Notes under the pieces: generated by a model
The model's input: the letters and a program-made list of their open reading frames with translations, nothing else
Told to the model about the DNA's origin: nothing
Database searches by the model: none
Assembly: GCA_023404095.1 (NCBI GenBank)
Contig: JAEYDD010000030.1
Coordinates: 124,001-188,000 of the forward strand
From: Pseudomonadota bacterium
GTDB taxonomy: Bacteria > Pseudomonadota > Alphaproteobacteria > Rhizobiales > Rhizobiaceae
Length of the DNA: 64,000 nt
Direction: 5' to 3'
Position numbers and translations under genes: made by a program
In this document: one piece after another, positions 8,398-16,821 of the stretch
Numbering within the stretch: the stretch's first letter is position 1
How the letters are laid out: the number at the start of each line of letters is the position of its first letter

Positions 8398-9192
8398 TCA
8401 GCGCAGCTGCGTGACGTCGAAGGCATCCACGTCTTCCAGCAGTTCGACGATTCCGCGCACGGCGTGGGCGAGCAGTATCTCGCCTTTTTCCGCGCTCGCC
8501 GCCGAGGCGTCGCCGGCCACGCCTTGCGGATTGAGATCGGACATCTTCCAGCCGAAGGCATGCGGGCCGTAGGCGCGCAAGTGCCGGAAGCGTTCTGCGA
8601 ATTCGGTCTGTCGCGAGGCAAAGCGCTGCGCCCTGCCCATGTCGACCCGCTTGGGATGGATCGCGAGCATGACCGAGGTCTCGATGTCGCCGCCGTGAAT
8701 GTCGATGGCCTTGTCCTGCGGGGCGATCCAGCCTTCCGGCTGGCCGAACCGGGTCCAGCTCGTCGCCACCGCTAGCATGCCGAGCCGAACCCGCACCTCG
8801 GTGGCGACGATCGTCATCAGCGGGGAGTTTCCGCCGTGCGCATTGAGCATGACGAATTTTTGGATGCCCAAGCGCGACAGATCCTCGGCAATGGAGAACC
8901 AACGTCCGATGGCTTCTTCGTAGGACAGCGACTTCGTGCCGGGGACGTCGAGATGCTCCGGCGAATAGCCGGTCTTTTCCGTCGGCAGGAACGTCACCGG
9001 CAGGCCGGCGGGCACCTCGGTGATCAGGCGCTCGACCAGGGCGTCGGCAATCAGCCAGTCGGTCTCCAGGGGAAGGTGCGGACCGTGGCCCTCATGGGCG
9101 CCGAGCGGGAGCACTGCGATCCAGGCCATGCGCGCCTGCGGTTCCAGCGAGGGATCATTGTCCTGCCACCGTCGCGCAGGTCGGACGTGCAT
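8398..9192 (-). CDS. Creatininase family amidohydrolase
   Basis: This 264-residue protein has the creatininase signature: VLPLGAHEGHGPHLPLETD, in which the E and H residues and the D bind divalent metals, then LNAHGGNS and DIHGGDIETS, the second metal-binding histidine/glutamate group. Members hydrolyse cyclic or linear amides such as creatinine, mycofactocin precursor or formylpyrimidine intermediates. The substrate here is not evident. The start at 9192 has GGAAGAGG upstream. It is divergent from the MarR gene, with 86 bases between starts, and it is followed by the CobW gene on the same strand after 168 bases, so it may be independently transcribed. Confidence 0.83.
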   Translation of the reverse strand: MHVRPARRWQDNDPSLEPQARMAWIAVLPLGAHEGHGPHLPLETDWLIADALVERLITEVPAGLPVTFLPTEKTGYSPEHLDVPGTKSLSYEEAIGRWFSIAEDLSRLGIQKFVMLNAHGGNSPLMTIVATEVRVRLGMLAVATSWTRFGQPEGWIAPQDKAIDIHGGDIETSVMLAIHPKRVDMGRAQRFASRQTEFAERFRHLRAYGPHAFGWKMSDLNPQGVAGDASAASAEKGEILLAHAVRGIVELLEDVDAFDVTQLR

Positions 9193-9278
9193 GGGCCTCT
9201 TCCTTCGGTGGTCTTGTCGCCAACGGGTCGCCTCTGTCATACAGGGTGTCGGCGGCGAAACAAGATCGGCGAGGATGC

Positions 9279-9800
9279 ATGGGCAAGAAAAAGAAGGACG
9301 AGAAGAAGGAGAAGGGCAAGAAAAAGCACCATGCTCCGGTAGGGGCGACGGACGTGTCCGGCGCGATCATTCAGGCCGCGCGCTCGATCCGGACCGTGCT
9401 TTCCCGCAATCTTCTCTCCAGCGGTCTCTATGCCGGCCAGGACGGCGTGATGCTGGCGCTCGCAGAGGGCGAGGGGATGACCGCCGGCGCGCTTGCGGCC
9501 CGCCTCGGCGTCAAGGCGCCGACGATGACGCGCACGATCGGCCGGCTGGAGGCGCAAGGGTTCGTGGAGCGCCGGCCCGACAACAATGACGGCCGCCTCA
9601 CCGTCGTCGACCTTACCAAGGCCGGGCGGGAAACGCTCGGGCTGATCGCGCAGGCCTGCGATCTCAGCGAGCGCCAGGCGCTTGACGGGCTGAGCGAGAA
9701 GGATGTCCGCACGCTCCTGAAGCTGCTGCGCACCGTCGACGGGAACCTCCGCGGGATCGAAGTCCAGAGCGGTGACAAGCCAGTTGCGGACGAAATTTAA
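9279..9800 (+). CDS. MarR family transcriptional regulator with Lys-rich N-terminal tail
   Basis: This 173-residue protein is a winged-helix MarR regulator. The DNA-recognition region is MTAGALAARLGVKAPTMTRTIGRLEAQGFVERRPDNNDGR (about residues 67-106), with the wing at DNNDGRLTVVDLT. The first 18 residues are almost all lysine, glutamate and histidine (KKKKDEKKEKGKKKHH), which is unusual for MarR proteins and could add non-specific DNA contact. It is divergent from the creatininase-like gene and its stop codon lies inside a near-perfect 32-bp palindrome just before a LacI gene. A GTG at 9246 would add 11 residues; the ATG with GAGGA upstream is preferred. Confidence 0.85.
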   Translation: MGKKKKDEKKEKGKKKHHAPVGATDVSGAIIQAARSIRTVLSRNLLSSGLYAGQDGVMLALAEGEGMTAGALAARLGVKAPTMTRTIGRLEAQGFVERRPDNNDGRLTVVDLTKAGRETLGLIAQACDLSERQALDGLSEKDVRTLLKLLRTVDGNLRGIEVQSGDKPVADEI

Positions 9801-9825
9801 ATAGTTTAAATAAACGATTTAAATT
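9794..9825. promoter_or_regulatory. 32-bp near-perfect palindrome, probable operator
   Basis: Outer arms AATTTAAAT (9794-9802) and ATTTAAATT (9817-9825) are perfect complements. Inner arms GTTTA (9804-9808) and TAAAC (9811-9815) share the same centre. Fourteen of sixteen base pairs match. The element is strikingly AT-rich for this genome, covers the MarR stop codon and ends 25 bases before the LacI-family start. It fits an operator, most simply for autoregulation of the LacI gene; it lacks the usual central CG of LacI sites, so binding by MarR is equally open. Confidence 0.55.
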
Positions 9826-9850
9826 GTGCTGCGGACTTATGGGGAGGGGC

Positions 9851-10888
9851 ATGGCGCAGAAGGTCAAACTGTCCACGATCGCCGAAACGCTGGGCGTGTC
9901 CACGGCGACGGTATCTCTGGCATTGCGGGACAGCCCCCTGGTGGCGCTTTCGACGCGCGACCGGATCAAGGAGCAGGCGCGGGCGCTGGGCTATATCTAC
10001 AATCGCAGGGCGGCGAGCCTGCGTACGTCGCGGTCCGGCATCATCGGCGTCGTCGTGCATGACATCATGAACCCCTTCTACGGCGAGATCCTCAAGGCGA
10101 TCGAAAGCGAGCTCGACCGCGACCGCCAGACCTTCATCCTTTCCAACCATTACGATTCGGTCGAAAAGCAGCGCAACTTCGTCGAAACGCTGCTGCAGCT
10201 TGGCGGCGACGGCGTGATCATGTCGCCTGCCATCGGCACGCCGCCGGAGGATATCCTGCTGGCCGAGGACAACGGCATGCCGGCGATCCTGATCGCTCGT
10301 TCTATCGAGGGGCTGGACGTGCCGATTTTCCGTGGTGACGACAGCTACGGCATCTCGCTTGCAACAAATCACCTTATCGGGCTTGGCCACCGCGTCATCG
10401 CCATGGTCGGCGGCACCGACCAGACGTCGACCGGTCGCGACCGCTACCAGGGCTATGTCAATGCGCTGCGCAAGGCCAACATCGAGGTCGATCCGGCGCT
10501 GCGGATTCCCGGCCCGCGCTCCAAGCAGGGCGGGTTCGAAGCGGCCGTCAATTTCCTGTCCTTGCCGCAGAAGCCGACGGCTGCCGTCTGCTGGAACGAT
10601 CTCGTCGCGATCGGGCTGATGAACGGAATCGCGCGCGCGGGCCTGATACCGGGGCGCGACGTGTCGGTGACGGGCTATGACGACCTGGAAGAGGCGTCGA
10701 TCGCCACGCCGTCGCTGACGACGGTCTGGAACGGACAGTCGGAGGTCGGGCGGAGCGCGGCGCGTGCGCTTCTCGACAAGCTTTCGGGAAGCCACGAGCC
10801 GGACGGCATCCACCTGATCAAGCCGGAGATGCGCATTCGCCAGTCGACGGGCCCGCTTCGGCACAGTGGTCACGACAACGGAAACTGA
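9851..10888 (+). CDS. LacI family transcriptional regulator
   Basis: This 345-residue repressor has the N-terminal helix-turn-helix VKLSTIAETLGVSTATVSLAL (5-25), a hinge region around 48-62 (GYIYNRRAASLRT), and a periplasmic-binding-protein-like effector domain (about 65-340). The VTGYDDLEEAS and PSLTTV motifs are usual for the family. The effector is probably a sugar or related metabolite, but no transport or catabolic operon lies next to it, so the regulon cannot be read from context. GGAGGGG directly precedes the ATG. A palindrome centred at 9809.5 is the candidate operator. Confidence 0.9.
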   Translation: MAQKVKLSTIAETLGVSTATVSLALRDSPLVALSTRDRIKEQARALGYIYNRRAASLRTSRSGIIGVVVHDIMNPFYGEILKAIESELDRDRQTFILSNHYDSVEKQRNFVETLLQLGGDGVIMSPAIGTPPEDILLAEDNGMPAILIARSIEGLDVPIFRGDDSYGISLATNHLIGLGHRVIAMVGGTDQTSTGRDRYQGYVNALRKANIEVDPALRIPGPRSKQGGFEAAVNFLSLPQKPTAAVCWNDLVAIGLMNGIARAGLIPGRDVSVTGYDDLEEASIATPSLTTVWNGQSEVGRSAARALLDKLSGSHEPDGIHLIKPEMRIRQSTGPLRHSGHDNGN

Positions 10889-11013
10889 GCGCAAGGCCGC
10901 AAGTTCAAACCGCACCGTGAATGCGAAAAGCGCGCGGCAGTAACCGGCCGTTAACCTTGCGGCAAGCTTGCAGGCGCATGCTGTATTCGAATCGCGAAAT
11001 TCGGAGGCAGCCC

Positions 11014-11430
11014 ATGCGGAAAGTGATCATCCCGTCCATCGGTGCGTTGGCTCTCGTCGCGGGGTTGTGGTCGCTCGATGCCGGTTCCGCCCCCGATGTC
11101 GATCCGGTCGTCTCCGGCTCGATCCCGAAGCCCGGCCGGGCGGAGAACGGCGTGGGCTTTGCGGTCTCCAACATCGAGACGAAGGCGCAATGCTCCCTCT
11201 CGCGTGGCGAGAAACTGACCCATCGCAGCATGCGCCTGACGACCGAGGGACAGTGCGAGGACGTCTGGCCCGGCCTTTCGCATGCCGCGAACTGGACGGA
11301 GACCGGTGACGGCACCGTCGTGGTCTCCGGCGCGACGGGGGACGCGATTCTCACGCTTGCGGAGACCGACGGCCTCTACGAGGTCATCGATCCTTCCAAC
11401 GCGGTCATCACCATGCAGGTGGCGCACTGA
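11014..11430 (+). CDS. AprI/Inh-like protease inhibitor domain protein
   Basis: This 138-residue exported protein has a signal peptide or membrane anchor (residues 1-25). Its single domain resembles the AprI/Inh inhibitors of secreted metalloproteases: a cysteine pair (AQCSLS and EGQCEDVW), a tryptophan-rich centre (ANWTETGDGTVVVSG) and the end TLAETDGLYEVIDP. Inh proteins are small periplasmic barrels that inhibit serralysin-type proteases. No such protease is encoded nearby, so the target is unknown and the domain may serve another purpose. GGAGG lies 7 bases before the ATG. The LacI gene upstream ends 125 bases away. Confidence 0.65.
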   Translation: MRKVIIPSIGALALVAGLWSLDAGSAPDVDPVVSGSIPKPGRAENGVGFAVSNIETKAQCSLSRGEKLTHRSMRLTTEGQCEDVWPGLSHAANWTETGDGTVVVSGATGDAILTLAETDGLYEVIDPSNAVITMQVAH

Positions 11431-11541
11431 TCCAGCGCGTGCAAAGTGCACCGCGGTCGTGCGAGGCATGCGCAAAGCCAAAGGCCCAAGGCGTCGAGGG
11501 CGTACCTGAAAACAACACGAACCGCGTTGTGCGCTAAGGGT

Positions 11542-12324
11542 TCAGCCGGCCGCCTGGCGCATAGCGGGCGCGAGCTTGGCGGCGGCATAGGCGCGGACCG
11601 CTTCGCCAAACGCCTTGAACAGGCGGTTTGAGGGGTCGTCGGACCCGACCCAGTATTCCGGGTGCCACTGAACGCCGACGGCAAAGGCCTTCGAGCCGAT
11701 CACCGAAACCGCCTCGATGGTGCCGTCGTCGGCGACGGCCTCGACGGCAAGACGCGGCGCCGCTGCCGAGATCGCCTGTCGATGCAGCGAATTCACGCGC
11801 ACGGTGCCGGCCCCGATCACCGAGGCGAGGCAGCTGCCTTCCTTCACGTGCACCTCTTGGCGGATGCCGTAGGCGACGTCGAGATCGGCCGTGTCGGGCT
11901 TGCGGTGATCCCAGTTGCCGGGGATGTCCTGGATCTCGTTGGCAAGCGTGCCGCCCAGCGCCACGTTCAACTCCTGCAGTCCACGGCAAATGGCCAGAAC
12001 CGGAACGCCACGCTCCAGCGCCCGCTTGATGAGCGGCAACGACGTCGCGTCGCGGGCCAGATCGAATGGGCCGTCCGCCTCGGTGGCTTCTCGGCCGAAA
12101 TGGGACGGGTGGACGTTGGTGCGCGACCCGCTCACCAGAAGACCGTCGACCCGGTCGAGGATTTCGTCGAAATCATGCCCGCTCTCGAGCGCCGGCACGA
12201 GGAAGGGGATGACGTCCGCTCCCTTGACGGCGGCGCGAACGTACTGGTTGGGCGTGGCCTGCCAGACATTGCCTTCGATTTCACGGATGTCCGCGGGAAT
12301 GGCGACGACTGGTTTCGGCATCAT
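11542..12324 (-). CDS. Gamma-glutamyl-GABA hydrolase-like class I glutamine amidotransferase (peptidase C26)
   Basis: This 260-residue protein carries the class I amidotransferase triad: nucleophile C113 in LAICRGLQELN, then H221 and E223 in VQWHPEY. It follows the PuuD/peptidase C26 pattern (IPADIREIEG at the start, NSLHRQAI in the middle), so it likely hydrolyses gamma-glutamyl amides such as gamma-glutamyl-GABA in polyamine breakdown. No partner puu genes are adjacent, so the substrate is inferred from family only. Tandem ATG codons at 12324/12321 follow GGAGG. A further 44 in-frame residues upstream are rich in arginine and look untranslated. Confidence 0.85.
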   Translation of the reverse strand: MMPKPVVAIPADIREIEGNVWQATPNQYVRAAVKGADVIPFLVPALESGHDFDEILDRVDGLLVSGSRTNVHPSHFGREATEADGPFDLARDATSLPLIKRALERGVPVLAICRGLQELNVALGGTLANEIQDIPGNWDHRKPDTADLDVAYGIRQEVHVKEGSCLASVIGAGTVRVNSLHRQAISAAAPRLAVEAVADDGTIEAVSVIGSKAFAVGVQWHPEYWVGSDDPSNRLFKAFGEAVRAYAAAKLAPAMRQAAG

Positions 12325-12855
12325 GACCTCCGATCGAGATGAACCGGCACCGGTCGCAGGAGCTGCCCGACGCCCTTTTCGGACGAAGTTGCGAAGCTTC
12401 TCGTGCGCCGGCATCGTCCAACGGTAGGATTTGCCGGGAATCGGCCAGTCAGTCAATTGCCAAGCTGCCGCCCCTGTTCGATTTGCGTATGGTGTGGCGA
12501 CTCACCGCCGCCTTGTGAGCAGAGCCTCCCGGTCCAGGCCAGTTCTTGCCATGCGCCATTAGTCAGCTGGTAACCGTGTTGCGGGGTATTTCTGCCCCAA
12601 TCATGAAATGGTTGTGATGCGGCGGAAGCGGATCACAGGTTGCTCCCGTCCTTCATTTTGCATCGCTCGTCTACGCCAGGTTGTGCAAAATCGGTCGGGA
12701 GCGGGCGAGCGCAATACAGGGTTGAGAATATTTATGAAACCAGCGGAAAGGTAGTAGATATTAAGTGCATTCCTGCGCGCAATCGGATAATTTCTCGAAA
12801 TCATTCATTAAAATTTCGCCGGTAACCCTCGCCCGTCAATGGGAGCGCCGAGTCC
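12325..12855. other. Intergenic region, 531 bp, divergent promoters expected
   Basis: This stretch separates the divergent amidotransferase and GGDEF-EAL genes. I see no convincing gene in it. It becomes AT-rich between about 12720 and 12830, directly before the GGDEF-EAL start, as expected for a promoter. Short open frames here have atypical composition for the genome and no ribosome binding site. Confidence 0.5.
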
Positions 12856-15168
12856 ATGAAGGATCGAGGTCAAAGCACGCTGCCGACCGACGTGTATCTG
12901 TCGTTCGTCAGCTCGCTTTACGGAAACCGCCAAACCCTGTTCGTCGGCATGATCTCGCATGTCGTCACCTTCGCGTTCGTCTATGCGAAGACGGCTGATC
13001 CCTTCTTCCTCGCCTGCGCCTTCGCAATCGTCCTCGTCTGGTCCACGCGCGCCTATGGCATGCGCCGCTTCGACCGCGTCGACCAGTCCAAGCTCGACAA
13101 TGTCGGCATCCGATACTGGGAGAACTGGTACAATACGGGCGCGGTGGGAACGACGCTCATTCTCGGCACGGCGAGCGGATATAGCCTGCTGATCAGCCGC
13201 GACAGCTTTGCCGAGCTTGCCTGCATATCCGTGACGCTTGCAACGATGGTCTCGGTCGTCGGGCGCAACTGCGGGTCGCGCCGGGCCGTCGACTACATGA
13301 CGTTTTGCGCCTGTTTCCCGATGGTGGTGGGCTTCCTCGGATTGCAGGATTTCTATCACGCGGTGCTGGCGCTGCTGATCCTGCCCTTCAGCCTCACGAC
13401 GAGGATGATGGCAAACGGAGTGCGCCGCTTCCTGGAGCAGGCGGCCCTTGCCACGCGCGATATGAAGACGATCGCCGACCGTTTCGATGCGGCGCTCAAC
13501 AACATGGCGCACGGTTTGCTCATGCTGGACGCCGACCATCGCATCCTGGTCGCGAACCGACGGGCCTGCGAGCTTCTGCAACTTGGCGACAAGGAGCGGC
13601 TGAAGGATTGCCATCTCGATGTCGTGCTGCGCTACGGGGTGCGAAGCACGTTTCTCAATGCCGAGCAGAGCAAGACGCTGCTGCAGAAGCTGGACGAGCT
13701 TCTGAAAGGAGAGCGCTCGCGGGCGCTCGTCCAGGTCACCGACGATTTCTATCTGGAATTCACTGCCAGCCAGCGGGAAAACGGCGGTGCGGTCCTGATT
13801 TTCGAGGACGTGACGGCGCGCATGCGGGCGGAGAACAAGATCCTCCACATGATCCGCTACAACAGCCTCACCGGCTTGCCGAACCGCGCCTATTTCGCGG
13901 ACCTCGTGCAGCAGGCCCTGTCAGAGCGCAAGCGGCCCGGTACCGTCGGCTTCGTCGTCCTCGATGTGGACGACTTCAAGCATGTCAACGACATGAAGGG
14001 GCACGTGATGGGCGACCGCGTGCTCTGCATGGTGGCCGAGCGCATCCGCAAGGTGGCCGGCGACCGGGCACTTGTCGGCCATCTGATGGGCGACGAATTC
14101 ATCCTGTTCTTCGCCAACGAAAACAACCGGAAGGATCTGGAAGAGCGCATGCGGCGGCTGCACCAGCAGGTGCAGGGCAATTACGAGATTGCCGGATCAA
14201 CCTTCCGCGTGTCGCTGAGCGCTGGCGGCGTGCTGTGCGAGAGCGATCAGTTCCGCATGGAGGACATGCAGATCAAGGCGGACCTCGCCCTGTTCGAGAC
14301 CAAATCAAGGGCCAAAGGCGGCTTCACCACCTTCGAGGAGGAGATGGATGCTCGCTACGTCGAGCGGCAGAAGCTCAAGACCGACCTGCGCGAGGCGGTA
14401 GCAAACAACGAACTCTCGGTGGCCTATCAGCCGATGTTTCAGCCGGACGGCCTTCGCATCGAATGCTGCGAGGCGCTTGCACGCTGGACGCATCCGGAGC
14501 GCGGCCCGGTTCCGCCCACGGTGTTCATCCAGATCGCCGAGGAAATGGGGATCGTCTCCGACATCACGCGCCGGATCATCGACCGCGCCTGCGCCGACTG
14601 CGCCACCTGGGCCGAGCATATGGGCGTTTCTGTCAACCTGTCGGTCCAGGACCTGCGCAATTCGGATATCGTCAGCGTCGTCATGGACGCGCTGCTGAAA
14701 TCCGGGCTGAAACCGTCGCGGCTGCATCTGGAGGTCACCGAAAGCTGCCTGATGGAGGAACCGGTGAAGGTTCAGGCGGTACTGCAGGAGCTTCGTGCGC
14801 GCGGCATTACCATTGCCATCGACGATTTCGGCACCGGCTATTCGAGCCTCAGCTATCTCGACGCGCTCCCGCTCGACGTGATCAAGATCGACCGCTCCTT
14901 CGTCCGCAACATCAGCGAGGACGCGCGGCGTTTCAAGCTGCTGCGCGGCACAGTCAACCTCTCGCGCGAACTGGGCCTGCGCATCGTTGTCGAGGGGGTG
15001 GAGACGCGCGAACAACTGGCGCTGATCAACAAGTACAATTGTGCCGATCTGATCCAGGGCTACGTCTTCGCCGCGCCGATGTCGACGAGTGCCATCCAGG
15101 ACCTGACGCAGGCGCTCGCCCGCAAGGCGGGTGGTGCCGGCGCGAAGACCGGGCGCCACGTCGCCTAA
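12856..15168 (+). CDS. Membrane PAS-GGDEF-EAL protein with degenerate GGDEF motif
   Basis: This 770-residue protein has about five to six hydrophobic segments (roughly 28-65, 96-113, 120-137, 148-182), a PAS-like region (about 205-330), a GGDEF domain (about 335-500) and an EAL domain (about 515-760). The diguanylate cyclase signature reads MGDEF (411-415), so the first glycine is lost and cyclase activity is doubtful. The EAL side looks intact: EAL at 539-541, IDDFGTGYSSL, KIDRSFV and EGVE are all present. The likely net activity is c-di-GMP breakdown, with the GGDEF part perhaps as GTP sensor. The membrane part is not one I can name. The next gene is an acyl-amino-acid or autoinducer synthase-like protein. 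Confidence 0.9.
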   Translation: MKDRGQSTLPTDVYLSFVSSLYGNRQTLFVGMISHVVTFAFVYAKTADPFFLACAFAIVLVWSTRAYGMRRFDRVDQSKLDNVGIRYWENWYNTGAVGTTLILGTASGYSLLISRDSFAELACISVTLATMVSVVGRNCGSRRAVDYMTFCACFPMVVGFLGLQDFYHAVLALLILPFSLTTRMMANGVRRFLEQAALATRDMKTIADRFDAALNNMAHGLLMLDADHRILVANRRACELLQLGDKERLKDCHLDVVLRYGVRSTFLNAEQSKTLLQKLDELLKGERSRALVQVTDDFYLEFTASQRENGGAVLIFEDVTARMRAENKILHMIRYNSLTGLPNRAYFADLVQQALSERKRPGTVGFVVLDVDDFKHVNDMKGHVMGDRVLCMVAERIRKVAGDRALVGHLMGDEFILFFANENNRKDLEERMRRLHQQVQGNYEIAGSTFRVSLSAGGVLCESDQFRMEDMQIKADLALFETKSRAKGGFTTFEEEMDARYVERQKLKTDLREAVANNELSVAYQPMFQPDGLRIECCEALARWTHPERGPVPPTVFIQIAEEMGIVSDITRRIIDRACADCATWAEHMGVSVNLSVQDLRNSDIVSVVMDALLKSGLKPSRLHLEVTESCLMEEPVKVQAVLQELRARGITIAIDDFGTGYSSLSYLDALPLDVIKIDRSFVRNISEDARRFKLLRGTVNLSRELGLRIVVEGVETREQLALINKYNCADLIQGYVFAAPMSTSAIQDLTQALARKAGGAGAKTGRHVA

Positions 15169-15520
15169 AGCTTGTCCCGTCTATCTTGAGCCATTCTGCC
15201 GGATCAGATTTTCGTCCGGGCAGAGGCAATTGGCAAAGGGCGTACCCGAGGTGCGGCCCGGCCGATCCCCCATGATCCGGGCGCCGGCCCTTCGGGTTGG
15301 CTGAAACGGCCGACTGATCGAGTGGTGGCTTGGCGGCAGGCATGGCTACGGCACGCCACGATTTCCCGATACCAAAGGAACGTCTAATGTATTGATTCTT
15401 ATAAATGTCGTTAATTGCTGTTAAGGTTAATAAATGGTAATTTACACAAATTGCTCGAAATGATTGAGTGTAGCGGCGCGGTGAAGGGGCCGCAGTCACT
15501 CAACCGGGGATTTGTGTTTT
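15169..15520. other. Intergenic region, 352 bp, AT-rich promoter zone
   Basis: No gene is seen between the GGDEF-EAL gene and the synthase-like gene. The last 140 bases (about 15380-15470) are markedly AT-rich, unlike the rest of the region, and probably hold the promoter of the downstream gene. No clear inverted repeat or lux-box-like element was found by eye. Confidence 0.5.
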
Positions 15521-16291
15521 ATGGCGACCTCACAATCGGCCACCAATCGATTTTCAGACAAGCTCATGGAACTGCTTGACCGAGTCGAGTATCGCAGGGT
15601 CGAGACCGGTGAAGACATGGAGGATGTCGCCCGCATCCGCTACAAGGCCTACAAGGCCGGGGCGGTGATGCATCTTGGTGAAGAATCGCCGCTTCTGATC
15701 GACGAGGTGGACTTCGACAGCCACGCCTATGTCTTCGGCATCTATTATGACGAGCGGCTGATCTCCACGGTCCGCCTTCATCATGTCACGCCCGATCACC
15801 GCGTGAATTCGTCGGGCAAGGTGTTCCCCGACGAACTCAACGCCTTCCTGGATGCGGGGATGACGCTGATCGATCCGGTTCGTCTGGCCGCCGATCCCGA
15901 GATCTGGAGCGAGATGCCCGCCATTCCCTATCTCACGCTTCGCCTGGCCACGATGGCGACCGACTATTTCCAGGCAGATCGCTGCCTGCAGATGGTCAAG
16001 CCGGCCCATGCCGCTTTCTACAAGCGGGTTTTCGACGCCGACTTCGTCGCCTCGCCGAAGAGCAACCAGGGCAAGTTCATCATCGACCTGATGCTGATGG
16101 CAACGCGGGTGAAGGAAGTGCTGCCGAAGCTCTACGTCCGCTTCCCGTTCTTCAAGTCCGAGGCTTTCGAGCGGCGGATGATGTTCGACCGGAGCGCGGA
16201 CATGAGCCCGCTGACGGTGCGTCCCACCGCGCGGCTGGCGCATTTCGGAACGAGCCGCATTCAGATCGGCGCCGAGAGCCTGGCGCGGTAA
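15521..16291 (+). CDS. FeeM-like N-acyl amino acid synthase / autoinducer synthase-like protein
   Basis: This 256-residue protein resembles the LuxI/FeeM acyltransferases, which have a GNAT-like fold and join an acyl chain from acyl-ACP to an amino acid or related amine. Supporting segments are VARIRYKAYKAGAV near the N-terminus, EVDFDSHAYVFGIYYDERLISTVRLH (a GNAT-like sheet with conserved R85) and KPAHAAFYKRVFDADFV in the place of GNAT motif B. It is not a close LuxI homologue and no LuxR gene is adjacent, so the product is unlikely to be a standard homoserine lactone. The ATG at 15521 is 10 bases after GGGGA. The preceding gene encodes a c-di-GMP enzyme. Confidence 0.7.
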   Translation: MATSQSATNRFSDKLMELLDRVEYRRVETGEDMEDVARIRYKAYKAGAVMHLGEESPLLIDEVDFDSHAYVFGIYYDERLISTVRLHHVTPDHRVNSSGKVFPDELNAFLDAGMTLIDPVRLAADPEIWSEMPAIPYLTLRLATMATDYFQADRCLQMVKPAHAAFYKRVFDADFVASPKSNQGKFIIDLMLMATRVKEVLPKLYVRFPFFKSEAFERRMMFDRSADMSPLTVRPTARLAHFGTSRIQIGAESLAR

Positions 16292-16512
16292 TGCGCGACC
16301 CGCACCGTGCCGCGGCCATGGGTCGCGCCGCGGATCGCCCAAAAAATGTCGGAATCGGTGCCCGGCGCGTTGCGCTTTTGCAAGCCTTTGTGTAAGGCCT
16401 GAGACCGTGCATTTTGTGCGAATTCATGTGCCGGACCACGGCCTCGCATTTCGCTGCGAGGGGGCGTTCCCGGCCGTTCAGGCCCGGGCGTATGCAGACA
16501 GGAGACGATAGC

Positions 16513-16737
16513 ATGGCTGAACATCACACCGGGCCGGTCGAAACGGGCGCTCCGATGGACTATGCGGAGCACGAGAAGACCTACAACCTGTTCGTCAATG
16601 CGAGCAAGTACGGGACGATGTTCTGCGTGACGCTGCTGATCGCAATGGCCGCCGGCTTCTTTACCGGCGCCGGCTTCTTTTCCGCGCTCGTTCTCCTGAT
16701 CGTCCTCAACGTTCTCGGCTTCGTCCTCCTGCGCTGA
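16513..16737 (+). CDS. aa3-type cytochrome c oxidase subunit IV
   Basis: This 74-residue protein has the short bacterial aa3 subunit IV pattern: a soluble N-terminus with MDYAEHEKTYNLFVNASKYGT, then a hydrophobic hairpin (about 33-74) that ends at the C-terminus. In alphaproteobacterial oxidases this subunit forms a single or hairpin helix in the membrane. It is separated from the main oxidase genes, as is common in rhizobia. GGAG lies 8 bases before the ATG. It lies 84 bases upstream of pntAA on the same strand and may share its transcript. Confidence 0.85.
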   Translation: MAEHHTGPVETGAPMDYAEHEKTYNLFVNASKYGTMFCVTLLIAMAAGFFTGAGFFSALVLLIVLNVLGFVLLR

Positions 16738-16821
16738 GCGTCCGGCGTTTTACGCCGAACGCGGCGTCCATTCCGGACGCCCGAATGAGGAGGCTTGGCC
16801 AAACTTGGGGGAGGATTGGCA

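Noticed and set aside
13305..15275. 656-codon frame inside the GGDEF-EAL gene
   Set aside because: It is an alternative frame of a gene with unmistakable GGDEF and EAL motifs, and is rich in Arg, Ala and Gly as such shadows are.
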